Shown: piece by piece, positions 36,768-45,534 of the stretch
How the letters are laid out: every line of letters begins with the position of its first letter
Position numbering within the stretch: position 1 is the stretch's first letter
Assembly: GCA_017480445.1 (NCBI GenBank)
Contig: JAFVAO010000025.1
Coordinates: 1-64,000 of the forward strand
Length of the DNA stretch: 64,000 nucleotides
Source of the DNA: Lachnospiraceae bacterium
GTDB lineage: Bacteria > Bacillota > Clostridia > Lachnospirales > Lachnospiraceae
Reading direction: 5' to 3'
Notes under the pieces: generated by a model
Database searches by the model: none
Told to the model about the DNA's origin: nothing
Seen by the model: only the letters and a program-made list of their open reading frames with translations
Position numbers and translations under genes: made by a program

Positions 36768-37973
36768 TCACGCCTTATTCACCATCAGCTTCACCATCGC
36801 CTGGTTCAGACCGTCCACCGTCAGCTTATACATGGGGAACAGCTCTTTCACCGCCGTCTCCGCCTCTCTCCAGGGTGCCCTTCCCGGCGCCATCTTCGGA
36901 TTCAGCCACACCACCTTTTTGTAGTGGCGCTTCACCAGCTTCAGCCAGTCATAGCCGGACAAGCCGCCGTTGGGACCACGGTAATTGCCGGAAGTCGAAT
37001 ACAACTCCTCCGGTGCCATCGCAGCGTCTCCGACAATGATCACCTTGTAGTCGCTGTCCACATTGCGGAACATCCACTCCGTGTCGATCCAGTCTCCGTT
37101 CTCACACTCCGGGGTCTTGTAAAGCTTGGAATAAATACAGTTGTGGAAATAATAGGTCTTCACGTCCTTGTAGTGATTGGACTTGTGCACCGCCTGGAAC
37201 AGATCATTTAACAGACTGCTGAACGGGATCATGGTTCCGCCGGAATCCATGAGAAGCAACAGCTTCACTGCGTTCTTGCGGGGCTTCTTCATCACGATCT
37301 GCAGACAGCCGCCGTTGTTGCAGGTCTTGTCTACCGTGCCGTCGATGTCCAGCTCGGTCTCCGGGATATCCAGTCTTGAAGAAAACTGCCGGAGCTTGCG
37401 GAACGCCAACTGGAACTGCCGGTTGTCCAGCACCTTGTCATCTCTGAAATCCCGATATTTTCTCGCACCGACCACCGAGAAAGCAGACTGGTAGCCGGTC
37501 TGACCGCCCACGCGGACGCCGCCCACATTGCCGCCCATATTGCCGAAGGAGGTCTTGCCCATGGTACCGATCCAGAAGCTGCCGCCGTTGTGCTCCTCGT
37601 TCTGGTCGCGCAGACGCTGCTTGAAGGTCTCCTCCACGTCCTCCTTGTCGACCTGGATGTCCTCCATCTGGTTTAAGTGCGCCCTGGCCTCCTCGTGCGC
37701 CAGCTCCATCATGTCAGACTTATCCAGCCAGCGCAGCATCTGCGCGCCGACCTCCGTCTCGTGCTGCGCCGCCTTGAAGCACTCCTCGAACGCCATATCA
37801 AATTTATCAAAATCTGTCTCGCTCTTCACAAGGATCATGCGCGCCACATAGTAAAACTGTGTGAGCGAGCTGCCGCACAGGCCCTTGTCCAGCGCCTCCT
37901 GCAGCGTGAGGAACTCGCCCAGCGTCACATGCAGTCCTTTTTCACGTAGCGTCTCAAAGAATTTTACAAACAT
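36768..37973 (-). CDS. VWA-domain protein (CoxE-like), partner of the MoxR ATPase
   Basis: A 401-residue protein starting MFVKFFETLREKGLHVTLGE. A von Willebrand A domain begins near residue 235, but its metal site is altered: instead of DxSGS it reads LLLLMDSGGTMIPFSSLL, and the later part DYKVIIVGDAAMAPEELYS. The N-terminal half is charged and helical. Such proteins form chaperone-like complexes with MoxR AAA ATPases to insert cofactors or remodel partners. The gene follows the MoxR gene by 24 bases. The complex probably acts in the cytoplasm; its client is unknown. Confidence 0.88.
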   Translation of the reverse strand: MFVKFFETLREKGLHVTLGEFLTLQEALDKGLCGSSLTQFYYVARMILVKSETDFDKFDMAFEECFKAAQHETEVGAQMLRWLDKSDMMELAHEEARAHLNQMEDIQVDKEDVEETFKQRLRDQNEEHNGGSFWIGTMGKTSFGNMGGNVGGVRVGGQTGYQSAFSVVGARKYRDFRDDKVLDNRQFQLAFRKLRQFSSRLDIPETELDIDGTVDKTCNNGGCLQIVMKKPRKNAVKLLLLMDSGGTMIPFSSLLNDLFQAVHKSNHYKDVKTYYFHNCIYSKLYKTPECENGDWIDTEWMFRNVDSDYKVIIVGDAAMAPEELYSTSGNYRGPNGGLSGYDWLKLVKRHYKKVVWLNPKMAPGRAPWREAETAVKELFPMYKLTVDGLNQAMVKLMVNKA

Positions 37974-37997
37974 ACTATGCCATTCTCCCGTTTGGTT

Positions 37998-38831
37998 TTA
38001 CAGCGAATTGGAATGCTTCACCAGCTCCATGTCCTCGTCCTTCTTTACCACCACCCCGATAAAGGGCAGCGCCGAACGGATCGTATCCGCGCTGATCCCA
38101 CCGATCTGCAGCGCATTCACCCAGTCGATCAACTCGGAGGTGCTGGGCTTCTTGCGGATATCGCGCATGCCGCGGATATTGTAGAACACCTCCATCGCCT
38201 GCGCCAGCAGATGCTCCTCCACATTCGGGAAATGCACGCGCACGATCTCCTCCATCAACTCCTTGTCCGGGAAATCAATATAATGGAAAATGCAGCGGCG
38301 CAAAAATGCGTCCGGCAGCTCCTTCTCCGCGTTGGACGTGATGATCACAATGGGACGATGCTTCGCCTTCACCGTGCGCTTAGTCTCGTTGATATAGAAT
38401 TCCATCTGGTCCAGCTCCCACAACAGGTCATTCGGGAACTCCAGATCCGCCTTGTCAATCTCATCGATCAGAAGCACCACCTGATCCTCGCTGTCAAAGG
38501 CTTCTCCCAGCTTTCCCAGCTTGATATAGCGGGCGATGTCGTCGACCCCCTCCTCGCCAAACTGGCCGTCATAGAGACGCTGAATGGTATCATATACGTA
38601 CAATCCCTCCTGCGCCTTGGTGGTGGATTTGATATTCCAAATGATCAGCTTCTTGCCAAGCGCCTTGGCCACAGCCTCCGCCAGCATCGTCTTACCGGTT
38701 CCCGGCTCTCCTTTGATCAACAGTGGTTTTTGGAGCGCCATCGCGATATTCACACTGGCCATCAACTCCTCGCTGGCCACATATTCTTTCGTTCCCTGGA
38801 ACGATGTTTCCTGAAATGTCTGATCTGCCAT
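37998..38831 (-). CDS. MoxR-family AAA ATPase
   Basis: A 277-residue AAA+ ATPase. Walker A GEPGTGKT at residues 41-48, Walker B VVLLIDEIDKAD, sensor 1 in RPIVIITSNAEKELPDAFL, and an arginine-finger-like RRCIFHYIDFPD. The size is typical of the MoxR group. It is followed by a VWA protein gene, the standard MoxR/VWA pair, which in other bacteria matures metalloenzymes or helps envelope stress responses. No obvious client enzyme is adjacent, so the role stays open. Confidence 0.92.
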   Translation of the reverse strand: MADQTFQETSFQGTKEYVASEELMASVNIAMALQKPLLIKGEPGTGKTMLAEAVAKALGKKLIIWNIKSTTKAQEGLYVYDTIQRLYDGQFGEEGVDDIARYIKLGKLGEAFDSEDQVVLLIDEIDKADLEFPNDLLWELDQMEFYINETKRTVKAKHRPIVIITSNAEKELPDAFLRRCIFHYIDFPDKELMEEIVRVHFPNVEEHLLAQAMEVFYNIRGMRDIRKKPSTSELIDWVNALQIGGISADTIRSALPFIGVVVKKDEDMELVKHSNSL

Positions 38832-38985
38832 TTTTTTGCCCTCATTTCTCTATTCTCAGAATTTGTCCGTGCTAAAATATTGCGTTTATGCATTATTTCT
38901 CATGTTACACTATTTTACAACCAAACGCAAGCTTGCGTTTGCCGCGGCTTCATGCTATCATGATATTGGCAGAGGAGGTATTCCT

Positions 38986-39162
38986 ATGAACAAGGCGACA
39001 CTATGCGCGATTATTTATTATGTTGCAGCTGTCTTCGGACTGGTCAACGCAGTCATCGACTTCCGTTCCTCCGCGGTGGGGTTCGGCATATTATGGATCT
39101 GTGGCGCGCTGGCACTGCTGTGTGCAGGAACCTACTACCTCATCCAATCCAGAAAATCATAG
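38986..39162 (+). CDS. Small two-span membrane protein (58 aa)
   Basis: A 58-residue hydrophobic protein with a strong AGAGGAGGTATTCCT site before ATG 38986. Two membrane segments: LCAIIYYVAAVFGLVNAVI (about residues 6-24) and GFGILWICGALALLCAGTYY (about 32-52), ending in the basic tail LIQSRKS. No family recognised. It lies 67 bases upstream of metF on the same strand and may be co-transcribed. Confidence 0.7.
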   Translation: MNKATLCAIIYYVAAVFGLVNAVIDFRSSAVGFGILWICGALALLCAGTYYLIQSRKS

Positions 39163-39229
39163 CGCAGGCATTTCATTTGTAAAAAAGCACCTGCCGCTGC
39201 GCAAATTATACACAGGGAGGAATCACAGC

Positions 39230-40081
39230 ATGTCACATACATCACACTATCATCAGACCCTGTCCTTTGAAGTGTTCCCGCCGAAAAAGGACGATGAATT
39301 TGACGCCGCCTACGAAGTATTGAACAAGTTGAGTGTCCTGAAGCCCGCGTTCATCAGCGTTACATACGGTGCCGGCGGAAGCCGCTCCAAGAAGACGATC
39401 GATATTGCGTCCTATATCCAAAATCAATTACAGATTCCGGCGCTGGCACACATGACCTGTGTGGGCAACAAACAGGCAGAATTACTCGATGTCTATCAGC
39501 AGTTCAAGGCAGCCAATGTGTCCAAAGTACTTGCTCTGCGCGGCGACAGACCCCGGGACATGACCGACGAACAGTTCGAGAGCAGAGATTTTGCCCATGC
39601 AAGCGATATGATTGCCTTTTTGAAAAAAAATACCGATCTGGAGATCGCCGCCGCCTGCTATCCGGAGAAACATCCGGAATCCTTCAGTCTGGAGGCGGAT
39701 CTGCGCTACCTGAAAATGAAGCAGGACACCGGGGCCGATTTTCTGATCTCACAGATGTTTTTTGACAATGATGATTTCTATACCTTCCGCGACAAGGCGT
39801 TACAGAAAGGGATCACGCTGCCGATCCATGCGGGAATCATGCCGATCACGACTGCCAGGCAGATCGGTACGACCATTTCCCTGTCCGGCTCCAGCGTTCC
39901 GAAGGCTTTGGCGGATATCATCGCCAAGTACAGCGATGAGCCGGAGGATATGCGCAAGGCGGGAATCGACTATTGTATTCGTCAGATTTTGGATTTGAAG
40001 CAGGTGGGCGTAGACGGCATCCACATCTATTCGATGAACAAGCCCAAGACGACCGCCGAGATCGTAGAGGCAATCCGATAA
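39230..40081 (+). CDS. metF: 5,10-methylenetetrahydrofolate reductase
   Basis: FAD enzyme that makes 5-methyl-THF for methionine synthesis (or serves one-carbon metabolism in anaerobes). 283 residues, normal for MetF. Recognisable parts: TLSFEVFPPKKDDEFDAAYE with the catalytic Glu, FISVTYGAGGSRSKKT, ALRGDRPRDM, AACYPEKHPES and HAGIMPITTARQIG. Start ATG 39230 has GGGAGGAATCACAGC upstream; the frame extends further back only through the small membrane-protein gene. I looked for a SAM or THF riboswitch upstream and see none. Confidence 0.95.
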   Translation: MSHTSHYHQTLSFEVFPPKKDDEFDAAYEVLNKLSVLKPAFISVTYGAGGSRSKKTIDIASYIQNQLQIPALAHMTCVGNKQAELLDVYQQFKAANVSKVLALRGDRPRDMTDEQFESRDFAHASDMIAFLKKNTDLEIAAACYPEKHPESFSLEADLRYLKMKQDTGADFLISQMFFDNDDFYTFRDKALQKGITLPIHAGIMPITTARQIGTTISLSGSSVPKALADIIAKYSDEPEDMRKAGIDYCIRQILDLKQVGVDGIHIYSMNKPKTTAEIVEAIR

Positions 40082-40092
40082 ACGGAACAAGG

Positions 40093-40341
40093 AAAAATAA
40101 AAAGCCGTGCCCGGACAGATGTAGGATATCTGCCCAGGAAAACACGACTACCACTTTCTAGGGGCTATTATATTTTCTCTTCCTACCAAACGCCAGCGAG
40201 TGTCTCTGATTTCCAACTCGACGGAGTGTAACAACATTCCTACACACTACGGCGATAAATTGGTCAGTCCCTAACACCTGGGTTGGAAGCCACCACAGGC
40301 CAATGGCAAACCATGAGCGGCGGAACTCTCGTTCCACCGCT
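40093..40341 (-). ncRNA. Structured non-coding RNA of unknown class
   Basis: A ~250-base transcription unit on the minus strand with a near-consensus promoter (TTGACT-N18-TAAAAT, 40374-40345) and an intrinsic terminator (GTCGTG..CCTGGGCAGAT with ATCTGTCCGGGCACGGC, 40149-40104, then TTTTTATTTTTCC). In between are a 5' hairpin (GAGCGGTGGAAC with GTTCCGCCGCTC), ATGG-TTTG-CCAT, a CCTG..CAGG hairpin, and a branched domain closed by GACCAA/TTTGGT and CGCC/GGCG that holds two further hairpins (GTGTA..TACAC and CGAGT..ACTCG); TAGGG pairs with CCCTA around it. There is no ORF and no gene downstream on that strand (metF converges). It does not match 6S RNA, tmRNA, RNase P RNA or SRP RNA as I know them. 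A raiA-type RNA is possible but untested. Confidence 0.7.
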
Positions 40342-40344
40342 CTT

Positions 40345-40374
40345 ATTTTAGCACAATTGCAATTGTCTAGTCAA
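40345..40374 (-). promoter_or_regulatory. Promoter of the structured RNA, with palindromic spacer
   Basis: -35 TTGACT (40374-40369) and -10 TAAAAT (40350-40345), 18 bases apart. The spacer contains a perfect 14-base palindrome, ACAATTGCAATTGT (40352-40365), a possible repressor site. The TGA stop of the upstream gene lies inside the -35 hexamer. Confidence 0.65.
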
Positions 40375-41111
40375 CCTTGCAAGCGCTTCTGAAGAATCAA
40401 AAATCCGCCGCCAAGTACGACGATCAACACAATGATCCCTGCAAGAATCCACAGATTGCCGGAGGATGCCTGTACCTCCACCTCCGTGCCAGTCTCCGCT
40501 GCCGATGCGGGACTTCCGGGAACATTTTCCGCCAAAAGCAGTTCCGTCTCCTGCGGAGCGGTTTCTGCCGGCTGCGCTGCTCCTGCTTCCTGCACAGTGC
40601 TCTCTGTCGCCTGACTTTCCACCGCCGGCTCTGCGGCCGCAGCGCTTTGACTTTGAGACGCTGCTGTTGCCTGCTTCTCCGGTTCCGTCGAAGCAGTTGT
40701 TTCCGGTTGTACGCTTGTACCCGTTTGCGTCGCCGTATCCTGCGCAGCACTTTCCTGTGCAGTCTCGCCGCTGTCTTTTCCCTTGTCTGTCGAAGATTTG
40801 GACTGTCCCTCTTCCTCTACCAGATAGCCGTTCGCGATCCCTTTCTCCACACTGCCCGCAAGCATGCCGATTGCTTTATCCACCTGCTCTTTGGTCAGAT
40901 CAACATCATCCTGCATCAGGTAGTTCATGGCGCGCTCTTTGGCCGAATCGGACGGTTTATAGGTCTTTCCGTCATAGGTATAGCTTTTGTCTGCTGCATC
41001 GATCAGTCGCTGCTCTTCTGCATTAATATTGCCCGCCTGGGCGGTGAGTGCCGGCAGCACCCACCACACACTGAGCAAGCAAATCCATATCCATTGTACT
41101 TTTTTTCTCAC
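40371..41111 (-). CDS. Secreted, C-terminally membrane-anchored protein
   Basis: A 246-residue protein with a signal peptide (IWICLLSVWWVLPALTAQAG, residues 8-27), a short conserved-looking domain (EQRLIDAADKSYTYDGKTYKP...) to about residue 100, a long Ser/Thr/Ala/Glu/Gln-rich linker (about 105-215) and a C-terminal membrane segment (LWILAGIIVLIVVLGGGFLIL) followed by a basic tail. This is the layout of a wall-spanning stalk with a head domain. The start is GTG, overlapping the stop of the BIG2 protein gene as GTGA, so the two are translationally coupled and probably work together on the cell surface. No known family recognised. Confidence 0.75.
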   Translation of the reverse strand: MRKKVQWIWICLLSVWWVLPALTAQAGNINAEEQRLIDAADKSYTYDGKTYKPSDSAKERAMNYLMQDDVDLTKEQVDKAIGMLAGSVEKGIANGYLVEEEGQSKSSTDKGKDSGETAQESAAQDTATQTGTSVQPETTASTEPEKQATAASQSQSAAAAEPAVESQATESTVQEAGAAQPAETAPQETELLLAENVPGSPASAAETGTEVEVQASSGNLWILAGIIVLIVVLGGGFLILQKRLQG

Positions 41112-44100
41112 TGTATGAACGCCTCACTCACTACCGCATCCGCACCGCTCACATCGGTCTCCGGAACGCTTTTGTCCAGACCATCCGTCGAACCAATCAC
41201 ATCCGGAATTTGCACGAAGGTCACATAGTACTCTGCAGTATTCTCTGTATCGCCGAACCGATACGTTGCCTTGGCCCGCAGCGTGACATCCTTCAGTCCG
41301 CTCAGATTGGTGATCTTGGAAGCCATCTTGGCGTTCAGCTTATCAAAGAGCTGTTCTACCGCCGCGTCGACATCTGTCGTATCTTTCCGCACAAATGTCT
41401 GTCTGCTCTCCTCCTCACTCAGGCCATACAATCCCTGTACCTCTACGGTAACCTGTGCCGCCTCTGCAAAGACGGATTTGAATACCGTTGTCGCCTCGCT
41501 GCGAAGCGTAGCATCCAGATCGCTGATCTTCACACTGCCGTCGCTGATATTGACAATCGCCGTGTTGGTCTTTGCATTGTAGTTGATCTCGCTGATTCCG
41601 GTCGTTGCACGATCGTTTTTAAAGTTCTTCAGCGCATCTCTGATCCGCTGGTCAACCAGGCTGTCTACATCCTGATCCTCGGCAAATATATTCACCCGAT
41701 ATCCCGCCAAATAATCCAGAGGCGTGTAATCCACTGCGGAATCCTGCAGCATCAGCATGATATCAAGCGTATGACCGTTCCAGTCAGAACCCTTGGTCTT
41801 GTCACCCAGAAGCAGTTTTGCCACTTCCTTGGCGTCAGACACACCCTTTTCTCCGCTGATGGTCTCCCAGTTTTTCGCCACCTGCACAGTGCTGCCGGTT
41901 CTGTAGATTGTCACCACATCGCCGTTTGTCTCATCGACGATGAGTAATCCGTTGAAGCTGGTATCCAGGAACGCATGCTCAAACGTACTCACAACCTGCT
42001 CCAGATCTGCGCGGATATCCGCATCCTGTGCATCCACATACGGATTGTTGACCCGTACATTAATCTCCGCCTTCTTCTTGTCAAAAGTCGGTTTCATGCC
42101 AACCCAGTCATAATTTTCAGCTTTTACTACAAAATCAATCTTGTCATCGACATCCTTGCGAACAGCCTGATCAGACTTGCCGACACGTACCGGAATACTG
42201 GACTTGACACCACTGCTCTTCGCTGTCACAGTGATGACCGTCTTGCCTTCCTTCTTACCGGTCACCATACCCGTATTATCCACGGTTGCAACCGCCTTGT
42301 TGCTGGATGTCCAGATCAGCTCTCTGTTCGTCACATAGGCCGGAATCCGAATCCCGTCTGTCAGCTCCGTATTCTTTTCTCCGATCTTGACGGAGAGACC
42401 GTCTCCGCCGCACACCGTGTCGATCTGCAACATATCCTCAGTCACAGCTTCATCACCGCTTGCCACATACACATCGACATAGGTACTGCAGCCTTTCTGC
42501 TTCGGGTATACTGTCGCATCCTTTGCAGTGGCAACCAGCACGCCGACTTTCTCATCCGGCGTATTGGACAGCCCTTTCACCGTGAGCTTATTACCCTTCA
42601 CGGTGACATTTCCTGCATATCCCTCCTCCGGAATAAAGCTGAAGCCAACTGTTTTCTTAGATGCACTGCTGTTGGTCACTGCCTTTAATACGACAGAGGT
42701 GTTGTTCACCACATACAATTCTCCGCCGGTCGCATTGGTCACAGTGATGTGATCCACTTTCCGCACCACTTTCACGGCGATCTTTGCCTTTTTCTTGCTA
42801 CCGTCATTTGTAGCCACAGTGATGGTCGCTTTTCCTGCTCCGACAGCCAGAATCTGTCCGTCTCTGGTTACCTCTGCCACGGTCGGATTGCTGGAGGTGT
42901 AAGTTACCTTTGCATCCTCCGGATCCAGCGTTTTGCCGGCACTGTTTACGATGGTCGTCGTGATCTGACAGAAGTCAAATGACTCATTCTCACCGTCATC
43001 CTCGCCGTCAATCGAGCCGTTCAGATACAATGTCGTATTCTTTGCCGCAGTATTCAGACCCTTCTTGGTGTAGGAAGGAACCGTCGCCGTGAATTTCTTC
43101 ACAGGATTGACTACGGTGACATATACTTTTCTGCTCACCGCACCGTCCTTGGAGGACACGATGAAGGTCGCGCTTCCCTCTCTGAGTCCCTTGATCACAC
43201 CGGACTTGCTGACACTGATTGTGTTCTGCTTATTTTTGTTCTGCGGATCCAGCGCAATCTGATTGCCCTCTGTGTCATAGCACAGCGGTGCTGCATATAC
43301 GAGTTTCATTTTGGTCACATTCTTGTCGATCGTCGCGCCAAGCTTGGTGTTTTTCCCGACAAATACCACCAGTTCATCGTTCGGAATATTGATCCGCTCA
43401 ATGTCGGTCGTCACCTTCACGGTGAGTACCGTCTTATTTTTGAGTTTTGCGCCGTCGGCAGCCGCCACGGTGATCTTCGTCGTGCCGTTGGATACCGCCG
43501 TAATCAGGCCGTTTGCATCCACCGTCGCAACCGCAGGCTTGCTGGACACATAGGTCACACCCTCATCCACAAGGTCTCCGGAAGCGTTATAAGCCTCCGC
43601 CGAAAGTTGCAGCTTATGCTTATCGCTGGTCACATTGGTCTTCAGCTGAACAACGTCATATTTGCCCTTGCCGTTTTGGGCAGGATTTAAGAGATTGACC
43701 GAGGCAACGCCGCGATCGGACACGAATACCTCCACCAGCTCGTTATAGCCGCCGGCGATCTTCTTGCCGCCATACAGATAATACTGATCCTGCGCGCTGA
43801 CGCGAATGACTGCCTTACCGGCATTCAGACCGGTGACATTTCCCTTGCCGTCCACCTTGACGATCTTCGCGGCATCCACATATTCGCCGTTCGCGTTCTC
43901 AATCTGCTGAGACACAATCGTATATTTCAGTTTCTTGTTGGTCGCGCTGCCAACGGTTGCACCCAGTGAAAGCTTTCCACCCTTGACAAGCTCCACCTGG
44001 TCGCCGTTTACTGCGTTGCCAAAGCAAATCTCCTCCGCCAGCGTTTTCACTGTGACGGTGAATTTGCGCTTCTTCTTGAGATTATACTTGTCGGTCAGTG

Positions 44101-44485
44101 TGATCACGGCCTTACCGCTCTTGGCGCCGGCCGTCACGCGGATCTTGTAATAATCCGGATCCGTCACATCCTGAGACAACTTCTCCACCGACGCGATGGT
44201 TCTGTCGCTCGTGGTCGCGATGTACTGCCCGTTTCCGCCGGAGACAGCGATCGCAGTGACTGCGAACTCCGCGCTCACAGGGCTCTCCACAACAGTGGCA
44301 CCGCTCACCCCGGGATCAAAACCGATCTCTCCGTTGGTGTACAAAATGGTTTTTTTACCGTTTAATGGCGTGACCTTCAAGGTCTTCAATGCATTGCCGT
44401 TTGCGGCGTACGCGACAAGCGACACCGACAAAAGCAAGGTCATCGAAAGCACAGCCAATAACAGCTTTTGCATTGCTTTTTTCAT
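41108..44485 (-). CDS. Secreted BIG2-repeat (Ig-like) surface protein
   Basis: An 1125-residue exported protein. Signal peptide at residues 1-27 (LLLAVLSMTLLLSVSLVAYA). Residues ~40-780 contain several bacterial Ig-like (BIG2) domains, recognisable from their ends: SSKPAVATVDANGLITAVSN, TSSNPTVAEVTRDGQILAVG and TSSNKAVATVDNTGMVTGKK, each followed by KTVITVTA-type strands. The C-terminal ~330 residues form a different, non-repeat domain (DKIDFVVKAENYDWVGMKPT...) of unknown function. No LPXTG or membrane anchor; anchoring may come from the translationally coupled partner gene. A GGGGAGGAATT site precedes ATG 44485. Adhesion or a structural surface role is likely; a substrate cannot be named. 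Confidence 0.88.
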   Translation of the reverse strand: MKKAMQKLLLAVLSMTLLLSVSLVAYAANGNALKTLKVTPLNGKKTILYTNGEIGFDPGVSGATVVESPVSAEFAVTAIAVSGGNGQYIATTSDRTIASVEKLSQDVTDPDYYKIRVTAGAKSGKAVITLTDKYNLKKKRKFTVTVKTLAEEICFGNAVNGDQVELVKGGKLSLGATVGSATNKKLKYTIVSQQIENANGEYVDAAKIVKVDGKGNVTGLNAGKAVIRVSAQDQYYLYGGKKIAGGYNELVEVFVSDRGVASVNLLNPAQNGKGKYDVVQLKTNVTSDKHKLQLSAEAYNASGDLVDEGVTYVSSKPAVATVDANGLITAVSNGTTKITVAAADGAKLKNKTVLTVKVTTDIERINIPNDELVVFVGKNTKLGATIDKNVTKMKLVYAAPLCYDTEGNQIALDPQNKNKQNTISVSKSGVIKGLREGSATFIVSSKDGAVSRKVYVTVVNPVKKFTATVPSYTKKGLNTAAKNTTLYLNGSIDGEDDGENESFDFCQITTTIVNSAGKTLDPEDAKVTYTSSNPTVAEVTRDGQILAVGAGKATITVATNDGSKKKAKIAVKVVRKVDHITVTNATGGELYVVNNTSVVLKAVTNSSASKKTVGFSFIPEEGYAGNVTVKGNKLTVKGLSNTPDEKVGVLVATAKDATVYPKQKGCSTYVDVYVASGDEAVTEDMLQIDTVCGGDGLSVKIGEKNTELTDGIRIPAYVTNRELIWTSSNKAVATVDNTGMVTGKKEGKTVITVTAKSSGVKSSIPVRVGKSDQAVRKDVDDKIDFVVKAENYDWVGMKPTFDKKKAEINVRVNNPYVDAQDADIRADLEQVVSTFEHAFLDTSFNGLLIVDETNGDVVTIYRTGSTVQVAKNWETISGEKGVSDAKEVAKLLLGDKTKGSDWNGHTLDIMLMLQDSAVDYTPLDYLAGYRVNIFAEDQDVDSLVDQRIRDALKNFKNDRATTGISEINYNAKTNTAIVNISDGSVKISDLDATLRSEATTVFKSVFAEAAQVTVEVQGLYGLSEEESRQTFVRKDTTDVDAAVEQLFDKLNAKMASKITNLSGLKDVTLRAKATYRFGDTENTAEYYVTFVQIPDVIGSTDGLDKSVPETDVSGADAVVSEAFIQ

Positions 44486-44520
44486 AATTCCTCCCCTTTC
44501 GCAATTTCTCTATCGATACT

Positions 44521-45531
44521 CTACTTCTGCCATGCATCCGCAGAGATCTCCAGCTTTTTATCCCGCAGCATCAGTTCCTTTACGGCCTGCTCCGCATTCT
44601 TGTTCTCAAACAGGATCGCATTGACCTGCTCGATGATCGGCAGCTGTACGTTGTATTTCTGTGCGAGGCCCATCGCCGCCTTGGCGGAATACACACCCTC
44701 CACCACCATATTGACCTCCTGCATCGCCTCCTGCATGGTCTTGCCCTGACCGATCAAAATACCAGCTCTGCGATTTCGGGAATGCATGGACGCACAGGTC
44801 ACGATCAGATCTCCGATACCGGTCAGACCGCAGAAGGTTTCAAATTTGCCGCCCATAGCGGTGCCCAGTCTTGCGATCTCCGTGATTCCACGGGTGATCA
44901 GCGCCGCTTTGGTATTGTCTCCGTATCCCAGTCCATCCGCGATACCGGCTGCAAGCGCCACCACATTTTTCAGCGCTGCGCCGAGCTCAATTCCTAAGAT
45001 ATCCGGACTGATATAGACACGGAACACTTCACTCATAAAAATATTCTGCAGGTACTCTGCCGTCGCCCGGCTCTTCGCGCCCACCACGATCGTGGTCGGG
45101 ATGCCCCGGCTGACCTCCTCCGCGTGGGACGGTCCGGACAGCACCGCCACATCCGCCTGCGGAATCTCCTGCTCGATGATCTCGGAAAGTGTCATCAGAG
45201 TGGACTCCTCAATGCCCTTTGCCACATTCACAATCTTCTGATCCTGCGCAACCAGCTTGCTGATGCGCGCAGCCGTAGATCTGGTAAAGGAGCTTGCCAC
45301 CGCCATGACCAACAGATCTCTGCCGGTCACCGCTTCCTGATCATCCATGGTGAACTTGACATCATCCGCCAGAATGACCCCCGGGAGCATTTTATGCTCA
45401 TGCTTGCTGCTCAACATCTCATATTCCGATGCCACCGGCGACCAGATTGTAATCTCATGTCCGTTATTGTGCAGTAATACGGAAAGCGCAATCCCCCAGG
45501 TGCCGCCTCCCAAAATTGAAATCTTTGCCAT
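44521..45531 (-). CDS. gpsA: NAD(P)H-dependent glycerol-3-phosphate dehydrogenase
   Basis: Reduces dihydroxyacetone phosphate to sn-glycerol 3-phosphate for phospholipid synthesis. The Rossmann motif GGGTWG is at residues 8-13; further family motifs are VNVAKGIEESTL, VLSGPSHAEEVSRGIPTT, the catalytic Lys in ELGAALKNVVALAAGIADGL, and GLTGIGDLIVTCASMHSRNR. 336 residues, normal. It follows plsY by 3 bases; plsY uses its product, so der-plsY-gpsA is a functional operon seen across Clostridia. Confidence 0.96.
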   Translation of the reverse strand: MAKISILGGGTWGIALSVLLHNNGHEITIWSPVASEYEMLSSKHEHKMLPGVILADDVKFTMDDQEAVTGRDLLVMAVASSFTRSTAARISKLVAQDQKIVNVAKGIEESTLMTLSEIIEQEIPQADVAVLSGPSHAEEVSRGIPTTIVVGAKSRATAEYLQNIFMSEVFRVYISPDILGIELGAALKNVVALAAGIADGLGYGDNTKAALITRGITEIARLGTAMGGKFETFCGLTGIGDLIVTCASMHSRNRRAGILIGQGKTMQEAMQEVNMVVEGVYSAKAAMGLAQKYNVQLPIIEQVNAILFENKNAEQAVKELMLRDKKLEISADAWQK

Positions 45532-45534
45532 AGG

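Noticed and set aside
39163..39229. Possible SAM or THF riboswitch upstream of metF
   Set aside because: The gap is only 67 bases and contains no recognisable riboswitch core; only a ribosome binding site is clear.
40093..40341. Assignment of the structured RNA as 6S RNA, tmRNA, RNase P RNA or SRP RNA
   Set aside because: No rod with a central bubble, no tRNA-like ends, no P4-type consensus and no GGAAGCAGC-type SRP loop can be found on either strand.
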